NCBI GenBank assembly: GCA_963966185.1
Contig: CAWZYM010000112.1
Span: 187,001-251,000, forward strand
Source of the DNA: Rhabditoides inermis
Lineage: Eukaryota > Nematoda > Chromadorea > Rhabditida > Rhabditidae
DNA: 64,000 nt
Direction of reading: 5' to 3'
Shown here in pieces: positions 32,001-41,537 of this stretch. Made by a program: the position numbers and the translations under genes. The notes under the pieces were generated by a model, which saw nothing but the letters and a program-made list of their open reading frames with translations, was not told the origin of the DNA and searched no databases. Position 1 is the first letter of the stretch, and each line of letters starts with the position of its first letter.

Positions 32001-35000
32001 CAGCACTGCGTTTGTTCCAATCAATGCTTTGTAGTTTTTTTGGACGAAATTGTTGAGAGTGAGTAGAGTCTGGGAGCAAAATTAGTGTTGAGTGTCTTTT
32101 CGAAACTACCTTCACTCGGTAGACATAGAGATTGAGTATAGCGCAGAACATGAGAATGGTTCCAGAAAGACCGATCACCTTGAATGTTTGCATGATGAGG
32201 TTTTTCTTAAGTATTCTTACCAATGCAATGTATTTGTTCGGTAGCATTGTGTATAGACCTTTCACTTGTGCGGCGGGCGACGGAAAGAGAACTACCGGCA
32301 TAAATCCCATGGTCATGTTGAAATCAAAGATGATAACAGCAATCTATAATATCACATTAGTTCACTTTTAAAGTATATGGTATTTACCTCTGCGAAAAGC
32401 AAATACCAGCGGTAGTCGTTCATCGATCGCGGCGATTTCATGACAATAAACCAGCAAACGATTATATGAATGGGAAAGCAGAATGACGAGACGACGTGCA
32501 ATTTTGGAATCACCGAGTAGTGATAGTCCCAGTCGTAGTGACAGTGAGCGGACTCGTTACGACACAACGCACATGGTTTGATACCATATTCAAAATATGT
32601 AAGTAAGTCGTGCAGACTTACCCCCATTACAGTAAGCTCTGCTCGGAGAGTGTGCTGTGATTTCCTTGAAGTGAGAACTCTGACTTCGAAACCAATATTC
32701 CATTTAACGCGGTGGAAACGAGGGCGTGAAATGTAGTTCTCGACATGAAATCAATTACCGACGCTGAAGATTATTGTTTTATGCGTGCGCACTGCAACAG
32801 TTTCAACAATTTTTCAATGTGACATCATACGAAAATGATTTGTCAGTGTTGTATTACCAGCGATGGAAATAAAATGATAGTTATAAATCCTACTGTAATG
32901 TTAAATTTAAAAAAAATCCTATTGTAATGTTAAATTTAAAAAAAAGAGTTATTTTTATATCCATTTACAAACATTTGAGGTTCTGCTTGCACCTTCATCA
33001 ATAGGGTGACTTAGTTTAGTATCAATAAAAACACACCATTTTGTTTAATGAAAAAGATCATATCCAGCGACGGTACATGACTGGAGAGTTTGGACGTATC
33101 TCACACGTCATCTCTCTTGCACATGTATCTGTGTCCCCACATTCCGTACGTTTCATTTTGCCTTTGTCTCCGCCAGTACCCTTGAGCAAGGCGCGGTAGT
33201 AGCTCATTCTGTTTTATCCCCCCCCCCACACACACACACACACACTATCGTATTATCACTGTAACGTCTTTCTGCAACTCGCACATTTTAATCACCCATA
33301 TATGCGATGAATTGAATTGATCTGAATTGAATTGATGATTTCATGGCGAAATCATAGTCGCATTTTAGACCACTTTAACAACCGCGTTTAATGAAATAAC
33401 TGCTTCGCAATAACTGTTCTCACTTCAAGGAAGTTACGGAACTAGCATCACACTCTCACAGCAGAGTTTACTGTAATGGGGATAAGTGCAGGTTTGTTTT
33501 GATATTTTAGTCAGCTGCAAAGAGATTTTATGCATGTGCTTTTGTTGAATCAGATCCAGACAAACCTCTTCTCTTTACTTACGTACTTTTCGAAAGAGAA
33601 TTGCTTACTTGAATTGTGGCGGCTTTCATGGAAAAGAGTAGAATGACTTGATTGCCAGGTACTTGGGAGAGGGCTGTCAGCTTTTCAAATGTGTCGACGT
33701 CGCATATGTTCCATCCTTGTTCTTCTATCTCGTCCATACTCATTTGTGCAGTAACAGAACGAACACCGGCAGCGATAAATGTCGATATTTGCACGGCGGA
33801 GTTGAAAAGTATTATGAGATGGTAGTGTTTTTGTAAAAAGGAGTTCATTGTTAGAAATGTCTGAGTTTTTCATGTTCTTTTATCAACCCGTAAGACAAAC
33901 CTTCAATCGGTAAATATACAAGTTTAAAATTGAACAAAACATGAAAATTGTTCCCGTCAGGCCGATTATCTTGAGAAAGATAAACAATATGAATGGTTCA
34001 ATAATATACGTTTACTTACCAACGCAATATATTTATTAGGCAAGTATTCATAAATGCCTTTGATTTGAACGGCTGGCGAGGGATATAATATTGCAGGAAT
34101 GAAACCCACAGTCATGTTGAAATCGAAAATCATTTCAGATATCTGAATTGTTCAGTCACATTCAAATTGTGTGTTCAAAAATTACCTGTGCAGTAAGTAA
34201 ATACCAACGGTAATCCGACATTGATTTTGGAGATTTGCGAACAATGAGCCAGCATACGAAAATGTGAATGGGAAAAGCAACACATGATATTACGTTCATT
34301 TTTGGCACTATAGAATAGTGGTAGGCGAAATCGAATGTGCAATTCGGGCAAGGAATGCAGTAGATGACGCCTCGTTGGAGATAGAGGAGAATGATGGCTG
34401 GATTCATCACTGTAACCTGAGAAACTAGTTTGGGTAAAGGGAAGCAACGAAGGAAAACAGGCGACATTGTTACAGTACAAACTCATTGTTACAGAACAAA
34501 CTCAACCAAAAAAAATAATAAAAACACTTCTTGAGTGTTTTTTTTAGCAAAAGGAACAAGGCACAGGCGTGTTTCGATACAATTAAATCAAACATCTGTC
34601 TGTGAATATGATCTGTGTATGTTCTCGAAAAATGAACGATTCTATTAGACCAAGCGTTCAAAATTACTGTAATTCAGTTTAGTCATGGCAAGGTAATGCT
34701 TATTACCGTGATTGAAGTGATATAATATGGACAAAACAGAATTATTCACAGCAGGTGTGAAATCAAGTCTATGTAAACACATGACACATGTTCCAAAAAT
34801 ATTAAGTCAGATCCAGCGTGTTTCCGACTATCTAATTCAACACAAACACGAAATGTCGCAATGTTTCAGACATTGGGAATACTGTGACCGAATGAATGAG
34901 AGTCGAGAGATGTGATATGTAGCTACAATGTCTTTTTTTTTACAAACAGGATTTAAAGAGATTTATCTCATGTGGAAAATCCGCACATTTGCAGAAAACA

Positions 35001-35983
35001 AGGTCTATGTACTGAATACAGATGATTTTCGTCGTTTCAGGACCTGCTCACAGCGGTGGGCTTTCCGTGGGTGGAGTCTCCGGGAGAGGCGGAGGCACAG
35101 TGCACAGAGCTGGAGAGGCTAGGGCTGGTGGAGGTGGGTGGTGGGAGAGGATATCGCGTGGCAAGCGACTTGGGTGAGACAAGTGTTCTCTGAAGATGAC
35201 TGGTAGAAGTATAGACTGAGGCTAGTGTCTTTGCCACCTCGCTTTTGCGTAGGAAGTCTTGAGCTTGAACTTTGTTGTGACTGTTTTCTTGGACTCTGCT
35301 AATAAATGGCCTTTGTACGGAAAAAATCTAAATGATATTACTGTTGAACATCGATCTCGTAAACAACAATTTTCACCTGATGCGCATTGCTCTCGCTGGT
35401 TTCCTTGTTTCCTTGATTAGTAATCTCACAGTTTCCTGAAACAATACTAATAAGAAACCACTTTTTCATTGTATTACGAATGGAGGAGAGGTGTTTTGTC
35501 ATTGCGGCACCTGGGAACAAGCATGAAGTAACTGGCATGAAAAGACAGACGTGAGGAAACCAATGCCAAGTAGACAATATAGAAACCTTTGCAAAACGAG
35601 TGAGTCGCTGTTGACTCGCGCACCACTCGCACGCCGCTCTTCCCTGCACTTGATTCGTTCTCGCACCAAACCATTCGCGTCTCACTAGCTTCCCACTTCC
35701 CTCCCGCAAAATGACATCCACTCACTCTCAGTTGGGCTATTCCAGTTTGTTGCCGGCGATCTGAAAAGAGTGCTAAAATTGAGATTGAGTATGCGTGTAT
35801 GAAAAGATAGATATTGATGAATCTGGTGTGTTAGGGATTGTTGACTTTGCAGGCAGTCGTCTCGGACGATTCCGATGTGTGGGCGTTTGGAGCGCGGACA
35901 GTGTATAGACACCTGTTCGCGAGGGGAAAACACGTGCAGAAGTATGAGGCCAAGGAGATGCTCAGGACGACTGGTGAGTGAAG

Positions 35984-36033
<50 letters not shown>

Positions 36034-36054
36034 AGGAAGGAGAGAGAGGGAAGG

Positions 36055-36095
<41 letters not shown>

Positions 36096-36112
36096 CAGAG
36101 AGACAGAGAGAC

Positions 36113-36145
<33 letters not shown>

Positions 36146-36146
36146 C

Positions 36147-36192
<46 letters not shown>

Positions 36193-39100
36193 GTTCAGGT
36201 CTCACTCGCTGGCAGTGTGTGCAGATAGCGGTGCTCTCGGGTGGCGACTATTCGTGTGGACTGAATGGAGTGGGTTGTGAGAAATTTATCGCAGATAGAT
36301 TACTACTGACACTTTTTCTACATTGATCTAATCCATATGAAACTTATTTCCATCACATGTACTTCCGTATTCAGGTGGGCGTAGTCTCGGCGCTGGAGCT
36401 GCTGGCAGAGTTTGCCAACGAGGAGAGTAGGGAGGAGGAGACGGGAGGAGACGATGTGGACAAGGTGTGTAACAGTGTAACTGAACGCGGGATGCCGAAT
36501 TCTCCTCAAACTCATTACGCCGGTTTCCTTTGTAGACTATTCGCGTGCTGCGCCGTGTGGAGGAGTGGTTGATGAAGGCGGAGGGGGAGGGAGAGAGGGA
36601 GGGAGAGCCGCCTCGGGGAGAGCCGACTGCGGCGCGGCGCAAGCTGCGACAGCTAGTGGAGAGGAACAATGAGCGGGACGATGTCAGAGGGGTGCGTTGG
36701 GGAGGGGGTACCGTTACGGTATTTAAGTGTTAAATTTTTCAGATCTCGAATCCCGAAGTGGTGCGTGCGTACGCGCAGCCTGAAGTTGATTCGTCCACGG
36801 AACAGTTTAGGTAAGTGAGCAGTTCGAAGCTAGTTTTTTTTCATAATACGTTCTGGGAACTGTAAACTGTAAGTTTCATGGTGACTCTTCGAGAAAGTGT
36901 TGTGATGAAAGTTGTAATGGTTTGTTTTTCTTTATGTCGTAGGTTTGTTTCAGCTACGGTTTGGAACTGTATTCGATTTTCTACTCTTTCATTCTGCTCT
37001 TTCGATCGCGCTGAGCGGCTGTAATCTCTCGCCATGCCGAGAGGCAAAACATCCAAGTCTTCCAGCAAATTTGCCAAGCAGCCCGATTCTGGCACTACTT
37101 CCACTGATTCTACTACTTCTATTCCTTTTTCGGCAACATCTATTCCATTCCTCACTCCTGACCTGTCGCCTACTTCCATTTTGAACTCGACTGACCAGCT
37201 TCGCTACTTCCTCTCGCAGACATTCAATGAGCTGAGCGTCACCCTGGGCGCTCGTCTGTGCAGTATGGTGAACGAGTCCATCGCCTATCTGGAGAAGCAG
37301 ATCGAGGAGCTGAGGCAGAGGATCGACGAGCTCGCCAAACCCAAGGAGACCTCTGTACCTGTGAGTCCACTGATTGCCACACCTATTGGAGATGGAGAGG
37401 AGAGGAGGAAGCGTGTCATTCTTACCCGCGTTTCTCGATCCTATCGGAACTACTTTTTTTTCGAAAACACTACCTTGTTTGGACTGAAGACGACCGATTG
37501 CCGAATGGTCGCCGACCGTCATGGTGACGTGTTCAACACCTTGCTGCTCTCCTTCAACTGCCCCGAGGATGCCACCTCTTTCATCCGCAAATTCAACATG
37601 GACTGTCTCGCGAGGGACTGTCCAGCGAGAGCCCGTCCCGACTACTGCCCGGAGGATGCTGCCAAGAACGCTGCCGCCTGGAGGGAGACGATTCGACTCA
37701 ACGACACTGCTGGCCAATGCGAGTGGACTGTGCGAGGACTCGAGCTGTTCAAGTTGCGACTGCCCGGTCAGTGGACAAAAATTGAGCGCTAAACTTCTAT
37801 CTACAGTCTCTCTTTTCACATGTTGCCTCGTTGTATCTTCGTGTTATGCATTCAGTTCATTTCTTTTATTTTTTTTTCATTTCAACATTGTTCACAATTT
37901 CGCTCATCATGGTGCCTGAGTCCTGAGTGTTTACGTTTCATCTATTTCCTCAAATTCATAGTTTTCACTTTGATCGATGTGTTGTTCGTAACACGTTTCT
38001 TTCACACTTTCGTCTTATATCTGATCTGACTGTCTCTGCAATCTCCATGTTTTGTTGTGTGTTGTTCTTTCCCCGCTCTCTTCTCTCACGCAGAGAAAAT
38101 GTCGCGCCCGTCATTCATAAGTGCTCTTGCAGCCTGCGAGAATAGGAAATATTTGTGAATCACTCGCAAATAGATGAATATTATTATTTGCGGGGCTAGC
38201 GTACGCGTAAGTTAGAGTACGCGCAGCCGGAAGTCGATTCGTCCACGGAGCAGTTTAGGTGGGTGATGTGAAGGTAAAGGGTAGTCCACGAATCAACAGA
38301 CGTATGGTCAACTGGCTATGAAACGACACCATATAACGACGAAACGGGTTTTGATGTAATATCATCGGAAATGTAAGTTTTATGGTGACTTTGTGTGCAA
38401 TCGTCTTGAGGATAGTTTTAATGGTCTGTCTTGATTTCTTAAAAGTCCCTGTTCAGATGGCGTCCAGTCTCGTTGCCGCACGTCCGTCAGCTGCTGCACG
38501 AGCGTCTCGGGTGGGACGAGGAGAGAGTGCAGAAGGTGTGGATTGAGAGGGAGGGAGAGAGGATCAAGTAGCGGGCAGTCTCCTCGAAACGGTCTCCGAA
38601 AACGCCCACTCAGAATCAAAATATTTATCTCGAGTCAAGTAGCACATGGTAGTGTAAATTCCAGAAAGGTTACGGTATCCCGGATCGTTTTTTTTTTCGA
38701 AGAGACTGGCCGCATGTGTGACACGATGTATGTGTGAAGTGACCATAGAAGTGGTATTGCTACAGTACTCCAGATAAGTCATGTGTGTGGAATGCATATC
38801 TACATTGATCTCCTTTCAGAACACGCTGTCGGCATTTGAGCGCTGGAACGAGTTCATAACCGGCAAGGCCGACTATCAGAGGTGCTATAAAGAACTTCCT
38901 TTTTCGAAACCCCGATTTTTAAGGGTTTGTTTCCTTCAAGATGTGTTGTTCAAAACGCTGGAGAAAATATTTGGTATTGCATATTTTTATTTGCACACTT
39001 TCAGGCATCTCACGTCGTACTTTGAACCGCCGCGTGAATCGAGCGACGGGAAGACGGGGCTGACGAAGAGGGTGCAAGCGGCACTGGCACGACTGGCGGA

Positions 39101-39387
39101 GGGGAACGGTGAGGGGGAGAGAGAGAGGGAGAGAGAGAGGGGGAGAGAGAGAGAGAGGGAAAGGGGGAGGGGGAGAGAGATATTAACAATCCCATTCAGG
39201 CCACATGCTCCCCCGCGAACCTGCCTCTCTCATCTGCCAGGCGTCTCTCGTCGATCAGCCGACCACCGCCCGCCCCTCTGCCGGCCGCCCAATGCGCATC
39301 GCCCGCAAGCCGCGCGCCAAGAAAGCCCCGCCCCCGCAAGCCCCGCCCACCGAGTTGCGTCTCTCGGAGAGCTCGGATTCGGAGTAG
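26287..39387 (+). CDS. xpg-1: XPG/ERCC5 (Rad2 family) structure-specific endonuclease
   Basis: Twenty-five exons join in one phase-consistent frame of about 805 aa, from [12 protein letters not shown] to DSDSE. XPG makes the 3' incision in nucleotide excision repair. The N domain (exons 1-4) carries AVDVSIW and FVFDGP with metal-binding Asp residues. A long acidic, Lys-rich spacer occupies exons 5-15. The I domain begins at 35041 ([12 protein letters not shown]), continues at 35853 ([11 protein letters not shown]) and ends with LSGGDYSCG at 36199-36269, so all seven catalytic acidic positions are present. QRHLTSYF, split over the junction 38881/39005, fits a PCNA-interaction box. Exons from 35041: 35041-35133, 35853-35973, 36199-36269, 36375-36464, 36536-36691, 36743-36810, 38457-38535, 38820-38881, 39005-39108, 39200-39387. 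The spacer is shorter than in vertebrate XPG. The orthology is confident; the gene symbol follows C. elegans. Confidence 0.93.
27170..27566 (-). mobile_element. Helitron-like element, copy 4 (chimeric)
   Basis: The left end repeats the hairpin plus CTAA|T terminus (ACAATTAGAGAGGGCGCGC on the plus strand). After about 27400 the sequence switches to the GTCCGGTAACGCTGACTCTC module found at 19995-20140. It is in the xpg intron 26995-28013. Confidence 0.55.
27666..27972. mobile_element. MITE (GTACTTGCGTAA family) in an xpg intron
   Basis: Inverted arms begin TATCTGTTAAAAAGTACTTG and end CAAGTACTTTTTAACAGATA. The interior matches 6701-7030, including the GACCCAATTCAAC and GCGCATGCATAAAACG blocks. 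It ends only about 40 bp before the next xpg exon (28014). Confidence 0.85.
29280..29890. repeat. Minisatellite, 42-bp unit, about 14 copies, in an xpg intron
   Basis: Units of about 42 bp each contain TTTGATCTGCTTCGTTCCCT followed by ATTACGGTAG. Copies vary by substitutions and by small indels toward the right end. As 42 is a multiple of three, the minus strand has a long fortuitous open frame with a 14-residue period; it is not a gene. The array fills almost all of the intron 29261-29938. Confidence 0.9.
30577..30712. mobile_element. TIR element (GCGGTCAGTCTC family) in an xpg intron
   Basis: The left end is GCGGTCAGTCTCTTCGAAAC, and the right end carries two versions of the inverted terminus (GAGAGACTAACCGCT and GAGAGACTGACCAC). 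The interior is built from CTTCGAAAC/GTTTCGAAGG palindromic units. It ends about seven bases before the exon starting at 30719. Relatives are at 38569-38713, 53382-53562, 56246-56332 and, diverged, 58445-58515. Confidence 0.75.
31231..32627 (-). CDS. Nematode Srh/Str-superfamily seven-transmembrane chemoreceptor
   Basis: Seven exons join in phase (32388-32627, 32221-32343, 32110-32178, 31818-32069, 31627-31776, 31507-31588, 31231-31463), about 382 aa to a TGA. Hydrophobic segments fit seven helices: [17 protein letters not shown] after the amino-terminal Cys-rich part, then [24 protein letters not shown], and so on. The late motif [19 protein letters not shown] corresponds to the HGxxST...PYR signature near helix 7 of Srh-type receptors, and [15 protein letters not shown] fits the first cytoplasmic loop. 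Such receptors are expressed in sensory neurons and couple to G proteins. The first ATG overlaps a possible splice donor (GGGGTAAGT), so a non-coding or alternative first exon is possible. It lies antisense inside xpg. Confidence 0.88.
33413..33487 (+). repeat. Inverted copy of the chemoreceptor's 5' region
   Basis: GTTCTCACTTCAAGGAA and GCAGAGTTTACTGTAATGGG on the plus strand match the minus-strand sequence just upstream of and including the start of the receptor at 32627 (about 32620-32690). The copy is imperfect and followed directly by a half MITE. Confidence 0.75.
33485..33600. mobile_element. Half MITE abutting the truncated chemoreceptor
   Basis: It carries GCAGGTTTGTTTTGATA, TTTATGCATGTGCTTTTGTT and ends ACGTACTTTTCGAAAGAGAA, the right arm of the GTACTT MITE superfamily. 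The left arm is missing. The end touches the donor of the truncated receptor's last exon at 33609. Confidence 0.7.
33609..34407 (-). pseudogene. Truncated paralogous chemoreceptor (exons 1-4 only)
   Basis: Exons 34186-34407, 34020-34142, 33901-33969 and 33609-33860 are in phase, and exons 2-4 have exactly the same lengths (123, 69, 252 nt) as exons 2-4 of the receptor at 31231-32627. Motifs match: [51 protein letters not shown]. After exon 4 a good donor is followed within ten bases by a half MITE and then an inverted copy of the neighbour's 5' region. The exons for the last helices and the PYR motif are absent. It is a recent paralogue that lost its 3' half, or a receptor with an unrecognised end. 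Confidence 0.75.
35338..35721 (-). other. Open frame of uncertain status in an xpg intron, 127 codons
   Basis: A minus-strand open frame inside the xpg intron 35134-35852 ends with a hydrophilic stretch [21 protein letters not shown] before its stop. Internal GT and AG dinucleotides could make it part of a spliced gene. No family was recognised and it may be chance. Confidence 0.2.
35978..36190. repeat. (GA)n/(GACA)n tract filling an xpg intron
   Basis: The tract starts a few bases after the donor at 35974 and continues to within about eight bases of the acceptor TTCAG at 36198. It includes (GA)n and interspersed GACAGA blocks. It leaves almost no room for a pyrimidine tract beyond CCGTTCAG. 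Confidence 0.95.
36765..36810 (+). repeat. 3' part of xpg exon 36743-36810, duplicated at 38213-38258
   Basis: GTACGCGCAGCC...GATTCGTCCACGG...CAGTTTAG occurs here and again 1.45 kb downstream with only a few changes. Homology continues into the following introns (TGTAAGTTTCATGGTGACT and TGTAAGTTTTATGGTGACT). The downstream copy lacks the exon's 5' part and acceptor, so the upstream copy is the functional one. Between them lies the intronless ORF 37034-37792. Confidence 0.85.
37034..37792 (+). CDS. Intronless 252-aa protein nested in an xpg intron
   Basis: A single uninterrupted frame from [10 protein letters not shown] to TKIER. The first 60 residues are Ser/Thr-rich. Residues about 85-105 form a probable coiled coil ([21 protein letters not shown]). 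The carboxy-terminal half is compact, with [20 protein letters not shown] and [20 protein letters not shown], including several Cys. The layout (disordered, coiled coil, small globular domain) resembles ORF1-type proteins of some retrotransposons, but no reverse transcriptase or poly(A) tail is present, so this is only a hypothesis. It is in the same orientation as xpg and flanked by the duplicated exon fragment, which suggests insertion or duplication-mediated arrival. Confidence 0.6.
   Translation: MPRGKTSKSSSKFAKQPDSGTTSTDSTTSIPFSATSIPFLTPDLSPTSILNSTDQLRYFLSQTFNELSVTLGARLCSMVNESIAYLEKQIEELRQRIDELAKPKETSVPVSPLIATPIGDGEERRKRVILTRVSRSYRNYFFFENTTLFGLKTTDCRMVADRHGDVFNTLLLSFNCPEDATSFIRKFNMDCLARDCPARARPDYCPEDAAKNAAAWRETIRLNDTAGQCEWTVRGLELFKLRLPGQWTKIER
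38569..38713. mobile_element. TIR element (GCGGTCAGTCTC family), second xpg copy
   Basis: Starts GCGGGCAGTCTCCTCGAAAC and ends TTCGAAGAGACTGGCCGC. The ends have diverged from the consensus by single substitutions. It lies in the xpg intron 38536-38819. Confidence 0.7.
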
Positions 39388-41537
39388 ATACGGGAACGGG
39401 CGAACGGGTTTTTGTGTGGTGAGAGAGTGGGATTTGATGACTGGTTTCGGTTTCGCGCCATGGCGTGTGTTGCAGATTGTACAGTTATGGTTATACAGAC
39501 AGGATGTGAGAGTGGGAGGGAATGGTTACGTGTTGTGTATCGATCTCTCAGCAGTATGTTATGTGTTCCACTGCAATTACTGTCGGTTTCGCGCCGCACC
39601 ATTTGATATTGAATGGGCGCCCCCTCCTGTTTGTTCCCCCCGCAGAGATTTATTGAATATGCTATAAAATTCTAGTTTATATGATGTTGCGGTGGCAATG
39701 TTGCATGTTTTGTAATCGTATATAGCAGCGATTGTCATATCTCTGTCATTTATGTTGCGATATAGAGCGGCTATTCTATTCGTATGTGCTGACGTGTAGC
39801 AGTGTTTTTGCATGCGAGGCGTGCGCTCTCACTCCCTCACCCTCACTCTTTCTCTCTCTTTCTCTCTCTCTCTCACTACTCTCTCACTACTCTCTCACTA
39901 CTCTCGCAATGAGCGGATCAATATAATACCCGAGGCGGTATTTTGCGTGTGTGTTTCGTTTTCTACTGGAGCGTTTCTTCTGTTTCTGTGAGTGTTTCAT
40001 TCACAGCTATCCTGCTGTAATAGCATTGGCTAGCATCCACTCGCATCTCTGGCCGGTCTCATTTCTTGCAGTTTGATTCCTGTTGATTCGGATTTGCCTT
40101 TTAGGAGCATGTTGTTGGGAATGCGCTGTTGACATGATGTGTGGGTGGCTAGGCGATTATTTGCACACGCTCGTTTTCTCTCGCTTTGTTCGAGGTTCGA
40201 ATCGCTCGTGAGTCTGCTGTCGCGTTCTCTCACCCCTCTCTCTCTCTCCTCTCTCTTCTCTCTCACACCCCCTGAAGGCAGAGGCTATGTTTGTGTTTGT
40301 GTGTCTGTCTCCGACTCTCTGCACGCTCCCGCCGACCAGTGGTCCCTAGCCACTCTCTTCTCTCCCTCTCACTCTGCTCCCTCTCGCGCTTGCGTGCTCT
40401 CTCCGAAGTCTCTCACTCCAAGTCACTCACCCGTTGTGTTCTTCTGATGTTCTTCTAGATTTTGATTGATCGAGGCGAGGACAGTGTGAAGTATTGCTAA
40501 CTGTCTCCAGATGTTTACTCTGTGAGATTGTTTATTTCTGAAAGGAGAAGCTGGATTGTTTTTGTTCAACCTATATGTGTTGTGAGAACATTCTTTCAAT
40601 GGGTGTCGATTCCTTTTCCTCTCTTCTCGCCTGTTGGATGGCGAAAAGAGTCCTCGAATGCACTTTAGTGCCGGCTCAGCATACGCTTCGCTCGCCTCAC
40701 CTCACTTGTTCCATTGATTATATGAGAAATGGGTTCTTGTAGAATCAACATTTGATTCACTATGTGCAAAGTCGCATATGGTTTATGACGACGCTTGGAA
40801 AGTGAGATCTGTCCGTCTCCTTATCTCCCCCTATTCTCTCTCTCGCCCTTCTATCCACCCAGCGTATCGCTAGCTCCTGCATGTTTTGGTCAGTCCGAAC
40901 CTGTTTCCAACAGTGTTGCTCGTCACTGACCACCGTCTGCGCCCTCCCCGTTCACCACGCTCTCTCCGCCATCTCTGACCTCTTTTTATGCGCGCGAGTT
41001 CGCGCGTCCTGCGTCCTGCGTGCGATTTAGGATATCCCTTCGCTGCGTCCGGGGACGCCTGTATCTCTTGGATCGGGCGATCGATTATTGATCGGCTGTT
41101 CGCGCCCGCACAACCGGTAATCCGAGATACTTGACGGTTCGGACTGGTTGGCTCGTCTGGCGATCGCTTTTCTTTGGTTGTATCGATTGACCGGGGCTAG
41201 TGCGATTTTTCGATTCTTCCGTTTTCTTTTGTCAACAGTGGAGACTGGGGCGAGACGAATTATGACTATTCTGTCGCCTACCCGACGTGTCACTGTTTCA
41301 GTGCGATCAATCAGTGCGATCAATTCCGAATTATTGATACCGCTCTTATCACTGCTGAATACGGAACAGCTTTAGCGACTATCGAATTATCTATCGTTTG
41401 CACTGGTGTTCCATGATTTGACGTTTAGTGTTTACGTGATGTTTTCATATTCAAACGTGTACGCAGACCGGTTATGGTCACTTTTTTATGCTTGGGGCGA
41501 GGCGACCGGCTCTGACTGTTTTCTTTCCGCTTTCAGG
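39388..41537. other. Intergenic region between xpg and QSOX
   Basis: About 2.1 kb without a supported gene. It contains pyrimidine-rich CT stretches (39840-39905, 40200-40400), some GC-alternating sequence near 40990, and presumably the QSOX promoter and 5' UTR directly before 41538. Confidence 0.6.

Larger units (their letters stand above)
30818..35040 (+). other. 4.2-kb xpg intron hosting antisense genes
   Basis: The exon ending AHKDLQ at 30817 and the exon starting [12 protein letters not shown] at 35041 are both phase 0 and join naturally into the XPG I domain. Everything between is intronic for xpg. On the opposite strand it holds one complete and one truncated chemoreceptor gene plus repeats. 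Confidence 0.8.

Noticed and set aside
38213..38258. Alternative functional xpg exon
   Set aside because: The copy lacks the ISNPEVVRA part and a usable acceptor with matching phase; the upstream exon 36743-36810 joins correctly to 38457.
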